Shown here in pieces: positions 1-6,918 of a stretch of DNA of 16,951 bases. The DNA lies in the NCBI GenBank assembly GCA_040878185.1, contig JBBDMS010000047.1, positions 1 to 16,951 of the forward strand, in the 5' to 3' direction. The first letter of the stretch is position 1; the number at the start of each line of letters is the position of its first letter. The notes below the pieces were generated by a model that worked only from the letters and a program-made list of their open reading frames with translations, made no database searches and had not been told where the DNA came from. The stretch is from JAWXBK01 sp040878185. GTDB taxonomy: Bacteria > Pseudomonadota > Alphaproteobacteria > Dongiales > Dongiaceae. Made by a program: the position numbers and the translations under genes.

Positions 1-1
1 C

Positions 2-1495
2 GATCCGGCGATCGGCTACGACTGGCAGAACTGGTCGATGATCAAGAGCCTGTTCAGCGGGCTGATGGACTATGCCCCGGGCACGACCGAACTGGTGCCC
101 GATCTGGCCGAGAGCTATCAGATTTCCGAAGACGGTCTCACCTACACGTTCGAACTGCGCGACGGCGTCAAATTTCATAACGGCCGCGCGCTGACCGCGG
201 GCGACATCAAATACTCGATCGAGCGCACGGTCGATCCGGAAACGCAGAGCCCCGGCCAGGGCTTCTTCGCCTCGATCGCGGGATTCGATGCGATGGCGGC
301 GGGCGAAGCGACCGAACTTTCCGGTATCGCGACGCCCGACGACGATACGATCGTGTTCACTTTGTCGGCCCCGAACGCGACGTTCCTCCATGTATTGGCG
401 ATCAACTTCTCCTTCGCCGTTCCGAAGGAAGCGGTCGACGAGTACGGCGCCGATTTCGCGACCCATCCGGTCGGCACCGGCGCCTACAAGCTCGCCGAAT
501 GGACCCTGGGTCAGCGCCTCGTGTTCGAACGCAATCCCGATTATCACCATGCGGGCCTGCCCTATCTCGACAAGATCACGTTCGAGGTCGGCCAGGAACC
601 GACGGTCGCCCTGCTGCGGCTGCAGCGCGGCGAGGTCGACGTGCTCGGCGACGGCATCCCGCCGGCGCAGTTCGAGGAAGTGATGAACGATCCGGCGAAC
701 GAGGGCCTGATCGTCGAAGGCGGTCAGCTCCACACCGGCTATGTCACGATGAACGGCAATGTCGCGCCGTTCGACAACGTGCTGGTGCGGCGCGCCGTCA
801 ATATGGCGATCAACAAGGATCGCGTGGTTCGCATCATCAACAATCGCGCGGTGCCGGCGAACCAGCCGCTGCCGCCTTTGATGCCGGGCTATGACGATGC
901 GTATGAAGGCTACGCATTCGATCCGGAAGGGGCGAAGGCGCTGCTCGCCGAAGCCGGTTTCCCCGACGGGTTCGATACCCAGCTCTTCGTCATGAACACC
1001 GACCCGAACCCGCGCATCGCCCAGGCGATCCAGCAGGATCTGGCTGCCGTCGGCATCCGTGCCGAATTGCAGTCGCTGGCGCAGTCGACGGTGATCGCCG
1101 CCGGCGGCGAACAGGATCAGGCGCCGATGATCTGGTCGGGCGGGATGGCGTGGATCGCCGACTTCCCGGATCCGTCGAATTTCTACGGACCGATCCTGGG
1201 CTGCGGCGGTGCGGTGCAGGGCGGCTGGAACTGGGCCTGGTACTGCAACGAGGAGATCGACGCCAGGGCGACCGAGGCCGATGCGATGGTCGGCGACAAT
1301 GTCGCGGCGGCTCGGCTCGATCTGTGGCGATCGATCTTCATCTCGATCATGGACGATGCGCCCTGGGCGCCGGTCTTCAACGAACAGCGCTTCACCATGC
1401 ATTCGCCCCGGATCGGCGGCGAAGACGCGCTGTTCGTCGATCCGGTCCACATCCCCGTGAACTACAACCACGTCTACGCAACCGAACTGCAGTAG
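2..1495 (+). CDS. ABC transporter substrate-binding protein, family 5 (peptide/nickel type), 5' end missing
   Basis: Periplasmic binding protein of the SBP_bac_5 (DppA/OppA/NikA-like) family, which delivers peptides or similar solutes to an inner-membrane ABC importer. The frame is open from base 2, upstream of the first ATG at 38, and reads DPAIGYDWQNWSMIKSLFSG, which fits the usual N-terminal lobe, so the true start and signal peptide lie outside the window. The 497 visible residues include the family signature: a TYTFELRDGVKFHNGRALTA stretch followed by DIKYSIER, then the HPVGTGAYKL segment and the RRAVNMAINKDRV segment. Two cysteines sit in the LGCGG...WYCNEE stretch near the C-terminus. 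The stop is TAG at 1493-1495. An amidase and two peptide-type ABC ATPases follow on the same strand, so it is very probably their binding protein. The transported substrate cannot be read from the sequence. Confidence 0.93.
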   Translation, partial: DPAIGYDWQNWSMIKSLFSGLMDYAPGTTELVPDLAESYQISEDGLTYTFELRDGVKFHNGRALTAGDIKYSIERTVDPETQSPGQGFFASIAGFDAMAAGEATELSGIATPDDDTIVFTLSAPNATFLHVLAINFSFAVPKEAVDEYGADFATHPVGTGAYKLAEWTLGQRLVFERNPDYHHAGLPYLDKITFEVGQEPTVALLRLQRGEVDVLGDGIPPAQFEEVMNDPANEGLIVEGGQLHTGYVTMNGNVAPFDNVLVRRAVNMAINKDRVVRIINNRAVPANQPLPPLMPGYDDAYEGYAFDPEGAKALLAEAGFPDGFDTQLFVMNTDPNPRIAQAIQQDLAAVGIRAELQSLAQSTVIAAGGEQDQAPMIWSGGMAWIADFPDPSNFYGPILGCGGAVQGGWNWAWYCNEEIDARATEADAMVGDNVAAARLDLWRSIFISIMDDAPWAPVFNEQRFTMHSPRIGGEDALFVDPVHIPVNYNHVYATELQ

Positions 1496-1524
1496 ACGCG
1501 CGGCGGATTTGTCGATGGAATGCG

Positions 1525-1565
1525 CCCCGCGACCGGCCCGGGAATAACGGCGGCCGGTTGCGGGG
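1525..1565 (+). other. Intercistronic stem-loop after the binding-protein gene
   Basis: The arms are 1525-1538 (CCCCGCGACCGGCC) and 1552-1565 (GGCCGGTTGCGGGG). They pair over 14 positions with one G-T wobble around a 13-nt loop. A further GCG/CGC pairing (1522-1524 with 1567-1569) is possible past one bulged base. No T-run follows, so it is not a typical intrinsic terminator. Strong hairpins just after a binding-protein gene commonly protect its mRNA or reduce read-through; that role is inferred here. Confidence 0.6.
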
Positions 1566-1595
1566 ACGCCGTTCCTTGTCAGGAAGGAGGCCGCC

Positions 1596-2540
1596 ATGGC
1601 CCACCAATGCAGCCACACCATCCATAAATCGATCCATCATTTCGGCTGGGACAACGCGCTGCCGCCGCGGCTGATCGTGGCCCAGGGCGACACGGTGCAG
1701 TTCGACGCGGTCGACGCCTCCTGCAACCAGCTCGGCCCGAGCTCGACCGTCGCCGACGTCGCCAAGCTCGATTTCGGCAAGATCAATCCGGTGACCGGGC
1801 CGATCTCGATCGACGGCGCCGAACCGGGCGATGCGGTCAAGGTGACGATCCTCGGTTTCCAGCCTTCGGGTCATGGCTGGACTGCGAACATTCCGGGTTT
1901 CGGCCTGCTCGCCGACCAGTTCAGGGAACCGGCGCTGCATCTCTGGAAATACGATACCGCCGGCAAAATGCCCGCGGCCTACGGGCCCGGCGGCAAGGTA
2001 CCGATCAAGCCGATGTGCGGCACGATCGGTCTCGCACCGGGCGCATCCGGTCATCATTCCATCGTTCCGCCGCGCAAGGTCGGCGGCAACATGGATATCC
2101 GCGACATGAGCGAGGGCGTCGAACTCTGGCTGCCGGTCGAAATATCGGGCGGCCTCTTTTCCTGCGGCGACATGCACGCCGCGCAGGGCGATGGCGAGAT
2201 CTGCGGCACGGCGATCGAAACCGCGATGTCGATCGCGCTCAAGTTCGAGGTCAAGAAAGGCGCCAACCTGCCATCGCCAATGTTTCGCACGCCGGGGCCG
2301 GTGACGCGCCATGCCGATTCGAAAGGCTACGATGTCACTACGGGGATCAGCCCCGATCTGATGGAAGGCGCGCGCGCCGCCGTCTCCGCCATGATCGACC
2401 TGCTGGCGCGAATGCACAAGATGTCGGCGGTCGAGGCTTATATCCTTTGCAGCGTCGCGGGCGATCTGCGCATCAGCGAGATCGTCGATCAGCCGAACTG
2501 GATCGTTTCCTTCTACTTCCCGCGCGCCGTCTTCGAATGA
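1596..2540 (+). CDS. Acetamidase/formamidase family protein
   Basis: Member of the FmdA_AmdA family, cytoplasmic hydrolases that convert short-chain amides (formamide, acetamide) to the acid and ammonia. The protein has 314 residues, close to the usual length for this family. The ATG at 1596 has a strong Shine-Dalgarno, AGGAAGGAGG, at 1581-1590. Family hallmarks are the N-terminal TIHKSIHHFGWDNALPPRL stretch, GSHHSI-like text seen here as GHHSIVPPRKVGGNMD, and the conserved GDMHAAQGDGEICGTAIE block in the second half. The gene lies between the binding protein and the two ATPases of a peptide-type importer, and its TGA overlaps the next ATG (ATGA, 2537-2540). It is therefore cotranscribed and probably translationally coupled to the transporter, suggesting that the imported compound or a breakdown product is an amide. 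Family assignment is firm; the exact substrate is not. Confidence 0.93.
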   Translation: MAHQCSHTIHKSIHHFGWDNALPPRLIVAQGDTVQFDAVDASCNQLGPSSTVADVAKLDFGKINPVTGPISIDGAEPGDAVKVTILGFQPSGHGWTANIPGFGLLADQFREPALHLWKYDTAGKMPAAYGPGGKVPIKPMCGTIGLAPGASGHHSIVPPRKVGGNMDIRDMSEGVELWLPVEISGGLFSCGDMHAAQGDGEICGTAIETAMSIALKFEVKKGANLPSPMFRTPGPVTRHADSKGYDVTTGISPDLMEGARAAVSAMIDLLARMHKMSAVEAYILCSVAGDLRISEIVDQPNWIVSFYFPRAVFE

Positions 2541-3553
2541 GCGTTGCGCCGGCCGCCAGGATCGAGCCCGCGCGGCCGCTCCTGTCGGTCGAGGCGCTCG
2601 ATGTCGGATTCCGCACCGAAGCGGGTTTCGTGCGCGTGCTCGACGGTGTGGGTTTCACGGTCGGTGCCGGCGAAACGGTCGGTCTGGTCGGCGAATCCGG
2701 TTGCGGCAAAAGCGTTTCCGCCATGTCGATCATGCGCCTCATCCCGACGCCGCCGGCTGTGATCGAAGGCGGCCGCATTCTGTTCGACGGACGCGATCTG
2801 CTCGGCCTCGGCGAAAGAGAGATGCGCGCGGTGCGCGGCGATCGCATCGGCATGATCTTCCAGGAGCCGATGACCAGCCTCAACCCGACCTTCACGATCG
2901 GCTTCCAGATCGCCGAAGTGCTGCGGCTCCATCGCGGGCACGATCGCGCGCGGGCCGAGCAGGAGATCGTCGAGATGCTGCGCGCAGTCGGTGTCGGCGC
3001 GCCCGAGCGGCGCCTTCGGCAATATCCGCATCAGCTCTCCGGCGGCCTGCGCCAGCGCATGATGATTGCGATGGCGCTCGTCTGCCGGCCGGCCCTGCTG
3101 ATCGCCGACGAACCGACGACCGCGCTCGATGTCACGATCCAGGCACAGATTCTCGATCTGCTGCGTCGCCTTCAGGAACAGATGGGCATGGGCGTGCTGC
3201 TCATCACGCACGATCTTGGAATCGTCGCCGAAATGTGCGACCGCGTCGTCGTCATGTATGCCGGTCACGTCGTCGAGCGCTGTTCGGCGCGCGCGCTGTT
3301 TCGGGAGCCCCGCCATCCCTACCGCGCCGGGTTGTTGCAGGCGACGCCGCGGCGGGCGCCGCGCGGCAGCCGGCTGCCGACGATTCCGGGCGTCGTCCCG
3401 CCGCCGGGCCGGCGCGGCACCGGTTGTCCCTTCGCCGATCGTTGTTCGCGCGTGCTCGATCGCTGCCGCCGTGAGATGCCGCCTTTGGCGCCGCTCGCGG
3501 CGGGGCACGAGGCTGCCTGCTGGAATCCGGTACCGGCGGTGACGGCATCGTGA
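2537..3553 (+). CDS. Oligopeptide/dipeptide-type ABC transporter ATP-binding protein (OppD/DppD-like)
   Basis: Cytoplasmic ATPase subunit of a peptide-type ABC importer, 338 residues from the ATG at 2537, which overlaps the amidase stop by 4 bp. The frame is open further upstream, but this start gives the usual family N-terminus (PLLSVEALDVGF). Visible motifs in order are Walker A GESGCGKS (residues 52-59), Q-loop FQEPMTSLNP, signature LSGGLRQRMM, Walker B LLIADEPTTALD and the switch region ITHDLG. The C-terminal oligo_HPY extension has GVVPPPGRRGTGCPFADRC plus two more spaced cysteines, the four-cysteine arrangement that binds an Fe-S cluster in characterised OppD/DppD proteins (recalled, not tested here). 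It pairs with the downstream DppF-like ATPase. The TGA at 3551-3553 overlaps that gene's GTG. Confidence 0.95.
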   Translation: MSVAPAARIEPARPLLSVEALDVGFRTEAGFVRVLDGVGFTVGAGETVGLVGESGCGKSVSAMSIMRLIPTPPAVIEGGRILFDGRDLLGLGEREMRAVRGDRIGMIFQEPMTSLNPTFTIGFQIAEVLRLHRGHDRARAEQEIVEMLRAVGVGAPERRLRQYPHQLSGGLRQRMMIAMALVCRPALLIADEPTTALDVTIQAQILDLLRRLQEQMGMGVLLITHDLGIVAEMCDRVVVMYAGHVVERCSARALFREPRHPYRAGLLQATPRRAPRGSRLPTIPGVVPPPGRRGTGCPFADRCSRVLDRCRREMPPLAPLAAGHEAACWNPVPAVTAS

Positions 3554-4533
3554 GCGCAGTCCCGATCCTCGAGGCGAGGGATCTCGTCAAGCGCTTCCCG
3601 AGCCGCGACGGTCACGGCGCCATTCAGGCGCTTTCCGGTGTATCGCTCGCTTTGCAGCCGGGCGAAACGCTCGGCATCGTCGGTGAATCCGGTTGCGGCA
3701 AATCGACGCTCGCCCGCGTTCTCTTGCGTCTCATCGAACCCGATTCCGGCACGATCCGTTTCGAGGGTGCCGATTTTCGGGCGCGCGGCGTGGCCGATCT
3801 GCGCCGCGCCCGTCGCGACATGCAGCTCGTGTTCCAGGATCCCTACGCATCGCTCGATCCGCGTTTGCGCATCGGCAGCATCGTCGCCGAACCGCTGGTG
3901 ATCCACGGGATCGGCGATCGCGCTGCGCGCCGCCGCCGGGTCGCCGAACTGCTCGAACTGGTCGGGCTCGATCCGGACGCTGCCATGCTCTATCCGCACG
4001 AGTTTTCTGGCGGACAGCGCCAGCGCATCGTGATCGCACGCGCGATCGCGCTCGAACCGAAACTGGTGATCGCCGACGAACCTGTCTCGGCGCTCGACGT
4101 CTCGATCCAGTCGCAGATCCTCAACCTGCTGTCGGATCTGAAACGACGCCTGGGTCTCTCATATATTTTCATCTCGCACGATCTCGGTATCGTGCATCAC
4201 ATGAGCGATCGCGTCGCGGTCATGTATCTCGGACATGTCGTCGAGATGGCGCCGGCCGAGCAGCTGTTCGAGGATCCGCGCCATCCCTACACCCAGGCGC
4301 TGATCTCGGCGATCCCGGAACCCGATCCCACGCGCGTGCGAAAGCGCGTCGTCCTCAGCGGCGACCTGCCGAGCCCGGAGGCGCCGCCGCCCGGCTGCCC
4401 GTTCCATCCGCGCTGTCCGCAGGCGATGCCGGTCTGCCGGGAAACATTTCCGGCCGTGACGGATTTCGTGGACGCTCCGCCGGGCGCTCCGGACCCGCAT
4501 CGCGTCTGGTGCCATCTTTATCCGGCGGGGTGA
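3550..4533 (+). CDS. Oligopeptide/dipeptide-type ABC transporter ATP-binding protein (OppF/DppF-like)
   Basis: Second ATPase of the peptide-type importer, 327 residues, starting at GTG 3550 within a GTGA overlap with the preceding gene. Motifs are Walker A GESGCGKSTL (from residue 45), Q-loop FQDPYASLDP, signature FSGGQRQRIVIARA, Walker B LVIADEPVSALD and H-loop ISHDLG. The C-terminus carries the oligo_HPY segment with PPGCPFHPRC and further cysteines, as in OppF/DppF. Together with the upstream ATPase it would form the heterodimeric motor. No permease gene lies between the binding protein and here, so the membrane subunits are expected upstream of the window or elsewhere. It is the last gene of this operon; a compact GC hairpin follows 66 bp later. 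Confidence 0.95.
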   Translation: MSAVPILEARDLVKRFPSRDGHGAIQALSGVSLALQPGETLGIVGESGCGKSTLARVLLRLIEPDSGTIRFEGADFRARGVADLRRARRDMQLVFQDPYASLDPRLRIGSIVAEPLVIHGIGDRAARRRRVAELLELVGLDPDAAMLYPHEFSGGQRQRIVIARAIALEPKLVIADEPVSALDVSIQSQILNLLSDLKRRLGLSYIFISHDLGIVHHMSDRVAVMYLGHVVEMAPAEQLFEDPRHPYTQALISAIPEPDPTRVRKRVVLSGDLPSPEAPPPGCPFHPRCPQAMPVCRETFPAVTDFVDAPPGAPDPHRVWCHLYPAG

Positions 4534-4570
4534 GTGACGGCGCGCTCCAGGCGGATGCGCGCTTTCAGCG

Positions 4571-4582
4571 TTCCCCCTCCCG
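4571..4582 (+). repeat. Short remnant related to the G/C-rich repeat
   Basis: The stretch TTCCCCCTCCCGCA (4571-4584) shares the 12-base block CCCCCTCCCGCA with the right-hand repeat (5032-5043). It may be a decayed third copy next to the DUF559 element, or simply low-complexity sequence. Low confidence because it is short. Confidence 0.25.
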
Positions 4583-4598
4583 CATGCCAAGGGTCGGC

Positions 4599-4615
4599 CG
4601 CGGCAGAGTGCCGCG
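4599..4615 (+). terminator. Small GC hairpin downstream of the transporter operon
   Basis: The arms CGCGGCA (4599-4605) and TGCCGCG (4609-4615) pair perfectly over 7 bp around a GAG loop. It lies 66 bp after the last ATPase gene. There is no T-run after it, so it is only a weak terminator candidate. Confidence 0.25.
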
Positions 4616-4642
4616 TGCGCGAGGCATAGGGAATTTACAATT

Positions 4643-4686
4643 TTCCCCCTCCCCTTGCGGGAGGGGGTTAGGGGGAGGGGTGTCGA
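4643..4686 (+). repeat. Left inverted copy of a G/C-rich palindromic repeat
   Basis: The sequence runs TT, CCCCCTCCCC, TTGC, GGGAGGGGG, TTA, GGGGGAGGGG, TGTCGA. The reverse complement of 5013-5056 matches it at nearly every position, differing by a few substitutions and one T insertion. It folds internally: CCCCCTCCC (4645-4653) pairs perfectly with GGGAGGGGG (4659-4667) around CTTGC. Its inner edge supplies a G-rich Shine-Dalgarno-like run and the GTG start (4680) of the DUF559 gene. Confidence 0.8.
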
Positions 4687-5132
4687 TCCGCGGACACATC
4701 AGGGAAATGCGCAGCAACCCGACAGATGCCGAGCGGCGTCTATGGGAACGTTTTCGCCGCAAGCAAATCGCCAATGCGAGATTTCGGCGTCAGTATCCTC
4801 TCGGACGTTACATCGTGGATTTCATTTGTCTGCCCGCTCGGCTGGTTATCGAAGTCGACGGTGGCCAGCACGATCTGCAAGCGGAGGCCGATGAGGTGCG
4901 AACGCAATGGCTGGAATCACAGGAGTATCTTGTCGTGCGATTCTGGAACAATGACGTGCTGTCGAACACCGATGGCGTGGTCGAGCGGATCAGGGACATG
5001 GTGCGAATGAGGCTCGATACCCCTCCCCCTACCCCCTCCCGCAAGGGGAGGGGAAGTAAGGCGCGCCCTATGCCGCCTGCGCCGCGCCGCGTCAATGGAT
5101 TTCCATATACTCGCTGCGTTCCCAGTCGGTGA
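4680..5132 (+). CDS. DUF559 domain-containing (Vsr-like endonuclease fold) protein
   Basis: Small protein of 150 residues if GTG 4680 is the start; ATG 4707 is the alternative (141 residues). The GTG was preferred because DUF559 proteins usually carry about ten residues before the LRxNxTDAE motif, seen here as MRSNPTDAERRLWERFR. Next come FRRQYPLGRYIVDF (Asp47), then LVIEVDGGQH (Glu58, Asp60), and the closing VVRFWNNDVL block. This is the usual DUF559 order and resembles the PD-(D/E)XK fold of very-short-patch-repair endonucleases. No function is established for the family. The last 30 or so residues read through the right-hand repeat (PPPTPSRKGRG) and the stop at 5130-5132 lies inside the 3' end of the convergent glutamine synthetase gene, a 41-bp overlap. 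Base composition differs from the neighbours, consistent with transfer. Confidence 0.8.
   Translation: MSIRGHIREMRSNPTDAERRLWERFRRKQIANARFRRQYPLGRYIVDFICLPARLVIEVDGGQHDLQAEADEVRTQWLESQEYLVVRFWNNDVLSNTDGVVERIRDMVRMRLDTPPPTPSRKGRGSKARPMPPAPRRVNGFPYTRCVPSR
5013..5056 (-). repeat. Right inverted copy of the G/C-rich palindromic repeat
   Basis: Read on the minus strand it is CTTCCCCTCCCC, TTGC, GGGAGGGGGT, AGGGGGAGGGG, TATCGA, nearly the same as the left copy at 4643-4686. It also folds internally: CCCCTCCC (5033-5040) pairs with GGGAGGGG (5046-5053) around GCAAG. On the plus strand it encodes the proline-rich PPPTPSRKGRG tail of the DUF559 protein. Confidence 0.8.
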
Positions 5133-6411
5133 CGTGGGCATGAAAGCGCGCGAGCTCATAGCGCTTGAGGACCGTGAACACATGCACGAGATCCTTGCCG
5201 AGCATTGCCTGCATTTCCTTGTCGGCGGCGAGTGCGTCAAGCGCCGCCTCGAGCGACTGCGGAAAGAGCGGCAGGCTCATATCTTCTTCGGCGGGCCCTT
5301 TGACCGCGGCCTGCAGCTTGCGCTTCTTCCTGATGCCGATAAGTCCGGCGGCGAGGGTCGCTGCCGCGCTGAGATAGGGATTCGAGACGGCGGATGCGGC
5401 GCGCATCTCGATATGCGTTGCCTCGTCCTTGGTCGCCTTGACGCGGACCATCGCGGTGCGGTCCTCGATGCCCCATGAGATGCGGCTCGGCGCGAAGGTA
5501 TGCGGCTTCAGCCGGTGATAGCAGTTCGGCGTCGGTCCGATCAGCGGCATCATGGCGGCGCCATGATCGACGATGCCCTGCACGAACGAGCGGCAGGTCG
5601 CCGACAGACCGTCTTTGTCCTTCGGATCGAGAAATACGTTCCGGCCGCCGCGCCGGTTCACGAGGCTGATATGGTAATGACAGCCCGAGCCCGCGCGATC
5701 GGCCCAGGGTTTCGACATGAAGGTCGCGTGATAGCCCATGCGGTGCGAGAGTTCCTTGACCGCATTCTTGAAGGTGAAAGCCTTGTCGGCACCGGCGAGG
5801 TTCTTGCCCGGACCGTAATTGATCTCGAACTGCGAGCCGGCATACTCGCAGTTATGCGTGATGATATCGATGCCGAGCGCCTCGAGCTGGTCGACCAGCT
5901 CGCTGATCTCCGGCACATACTCGTTGCGCACGTTGTTGAAGATATGCACGCCGCCGAACAGCGGCTCCATTTCCTTGGTCAGGAAATAGAACTCGAATTC
6001 GTGGCCCATGACGACATCGAAGCCCAGCTTGTTCGCCTCGTCGATCAGCCGGCTCAGCACCCGGCGCGGCGAGGATTCGAGCGGCACGCCGTTCATCGAG
6101 ATGTCGCACACGACCTTGGCGGTGCCCTCCATCCACGGAATCGGGATCAGCGTGTCGAAATCCGGGAACAGCATCGAGTCCTGGTAGTTTACTTCCTCGT
6201 TGAGGCCGGTCCCCGGCACGACCGACGACGCGGTATCGAGCGCAAGAATTCCGCCGTACATGTTGAGGCCCTTGCGCGAATACCCGGCGACCTTGTCGAT
6301 CGGAATCAGCTTGTAGCGCGAGACACCGTGCATGTCGGGCAGCTCGAACCGGACATGGCGGATGCCGTCCTTGCGCAACCGGCTGACGATGCTGTCGATG
6401 CGGTCGGCCAT
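5092..6411 (-). CDS. Glutamine synthetase family protein (ATP-dependent glutamate-amine ligase)
   Basis: Cytoplasmic ligase of the GS family, 439 residues from ATG 6411, which has an AGGGGG Shine-Dalgarno just upstream; the longer frame to 6681 adds an N-terminus unlike the family. Motifs include the N-terminal HVRFELPDMHGVSRYK segment, metal-binding GHEFEF (136-141), FEINYGPG (195-202), ATFMSKPW (229-236), GSGCHYHIS (from 242), NCYHRLKP (from 296) and HIEMRAAS (333-340). The tyrosine-adenylylation NLY motif of classical GlnA is absent, which, with the divergent N-terminus, suggests a paralogue (PuuA- or GlnT-like) joining glutamate to an amine rather than the housekeeping enzyme. It diverges from dimethylformamidase-type genes, so an amine released by them is one possible substrate. 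Gamma-glutamylmethylamide synthetase is conceivable, but the N-terminus does not look close to it. Confidence 0.9.
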   Translation of the reverse strand: MADRIDSIVSRLRKDGIRHVRFELPDMHGVSRYKLIPIDKVAGYSRKGLNMYGGILALDTASSVVPGTGLNEEVNYQDSMLFPDFDTLIPIPWMEGTAKVVCDISMNGVPLESSPRRVLSRLIDEANKLGFDVVMGHEFEFYFLTKEMEPLFGGVHIFNNVRNEYVPEISELVDQLEALGIDIITHNCEYAGSQFEINYGPGKNLAGADKAFTFKNAVKELSHRMGYHATFMSKPWADRAGSGCHYHISLVNRRGGRNVFLDPKDKDGLSATCRSFVQGIVDHGAAMMPLIGPTPNCYHRLKPHTFAPSRISWGIEDRTAMVRVKATKDEATHIEMRAASAVSNPYLSAAATLAAGLIGIRKKRKLQAAVKGPAEEDMSLPLFPQSLEAALDALAADKEMQAMLGKDLVHVFTVLKRYELARFHAHVTDWERSEYMEIH

Positions 6412-6536
6412 AATATCCCCCTGGTGGCGTAACAATGTTTTGGCGATCGCCGGCGCGATTGCCGCGTCCGTCACGATTGCTCGCGAGAATAGCGAAGCCG
6501 GGTGACGGCAGGCAAGGCAGGGCGGCCTCGCGGCGC

Positions 6537-6565
6537 TTGACCCGTGCCCGAATTTCCATTCGGAT
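6537..6565 (+). promoter_or_regulatory. Candidate promoter and operator-like inverted repeat in the GS/dmfA divergent region
   Basis: In the 181-bp gap between the GS gene and dmfA1, TTGACC (6537-6542) is a good -35 match and TCGGAT (6560-6565) a weak -10 at 17 bp. A 16-bp inverted repeat, CCGAAT-TTCC-ATTCGG (6548-6563), fills most of the spacer. A repressor bound there would block the promoter. This is a sequence-only proposal. Confidence 0.3.
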
Positions 6566-6592
6566 AGCCGCCATGCATCCTGGGTGTCGTCA

Positions 6593-6892
6593 ATGATGAA
6601 GATCGATCCCGCGCGTACCGATCTGGCGCGCGAATTCAAGGAACATCCGTTCGGCCCGCATTCGACCGATCTCCGCCGCATCCTGCTGATCTTTCGCGAC
6701 GGATCGGCGCGCGGAAAGTTGATGGTCGCGGCTTGCGGCGACGGCTACTGCCTCGCCCAGGTCGGACCAAAGCGCGGCGATCCGATCCACTATCACAGCG
6801 ACCGGGTTTTTGCGCATCTCGGCGATGCGTTCTGGGCCGTGTTCCAGGCCCGCTGGGAACAGGCGACGGGCAGCAAGCCCGCCGTCGACTGA
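6593..6892 (+). CDS. dmfA1: N,N-dimethylformamidase-type small (alpha) subunit
   Basis: Protein of 99 residues from ATG 6593; ATG 6596 and GTG 6584 are alternatives, and none has a strong Shine-Dalgarno (TGGG at 6581-6584 suits 6593 best). The order of conserved blocks, with HPFGPHS, then LRR...FR, GK, a DRVF segment and AVFQARW near the C-terminus, matches what I recall of the Paracoccus DMFase alpha subunit. The N-terminal 30 or so residues of that roughly 130-residue protein are missing here. It lies 26 bp upstream of the large-subunit gene, as in known dmfA1-dmfA2 pairs. In the family the small subunit packs against the catalytic beta chain in an alpha/beta assembly and carries no catalytic residue. 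Pairing and gene order support the call more than the sequence alone does. Confidence 0.75.
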   Translation: MMKIDPARTDLAREFKEHPFGPHSTDLRRILLIFRDGSARGKLMVAACGDGYCLAQVGPKRGDPIHYHSDRVFAHLGDAFWAVFQARWEQATGSKPAVD

Positions 6893-6918
6893 CGCCTCAC
6901 GCATCCGGGAACGCGCAC

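Larger units (their letters stand above)
4643..5056 (+). mobile_element. Candidate DUF559 cassette bounded by inverted repeats
   Basis: A unit of about 414 bp with near-identical, oppositely oriented ends of about 43 bp and a single endonuclease-like gene between them. A hand count over 4741-4980 gives 132 G or C of 240 (55%), visibly below neighbouring lines (60-73% in two sampled lines). No transposase and no clear target-site duplication are seen. The layout recalls REP-associated transposase (RAYT) loci, but mobility is inferred from architecture alone. Confidence 0.35.

Noticed and set aside
1392..2417. A 341-codon minus-strand frame opposite the amidase gene
   Set aside because: Shadow of the FmdA/AmdA gene with low-complexity translation and no family features.
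4630..5070. Target-site duplication flanking the DUF559 element
   Set aside because: The outer flanks (CAATTTT before, AGTAAGG after) show no matching direct repeat.
6412..6681. N-terminal extension of the glutamine synthetase to 6681
   Set aside because: It would cover the divergent promoter region and the dmfA1 start, and the extra residues do not resemble the family. ATG 6411 has a good Shine-Dalgarno and gives the normal length.
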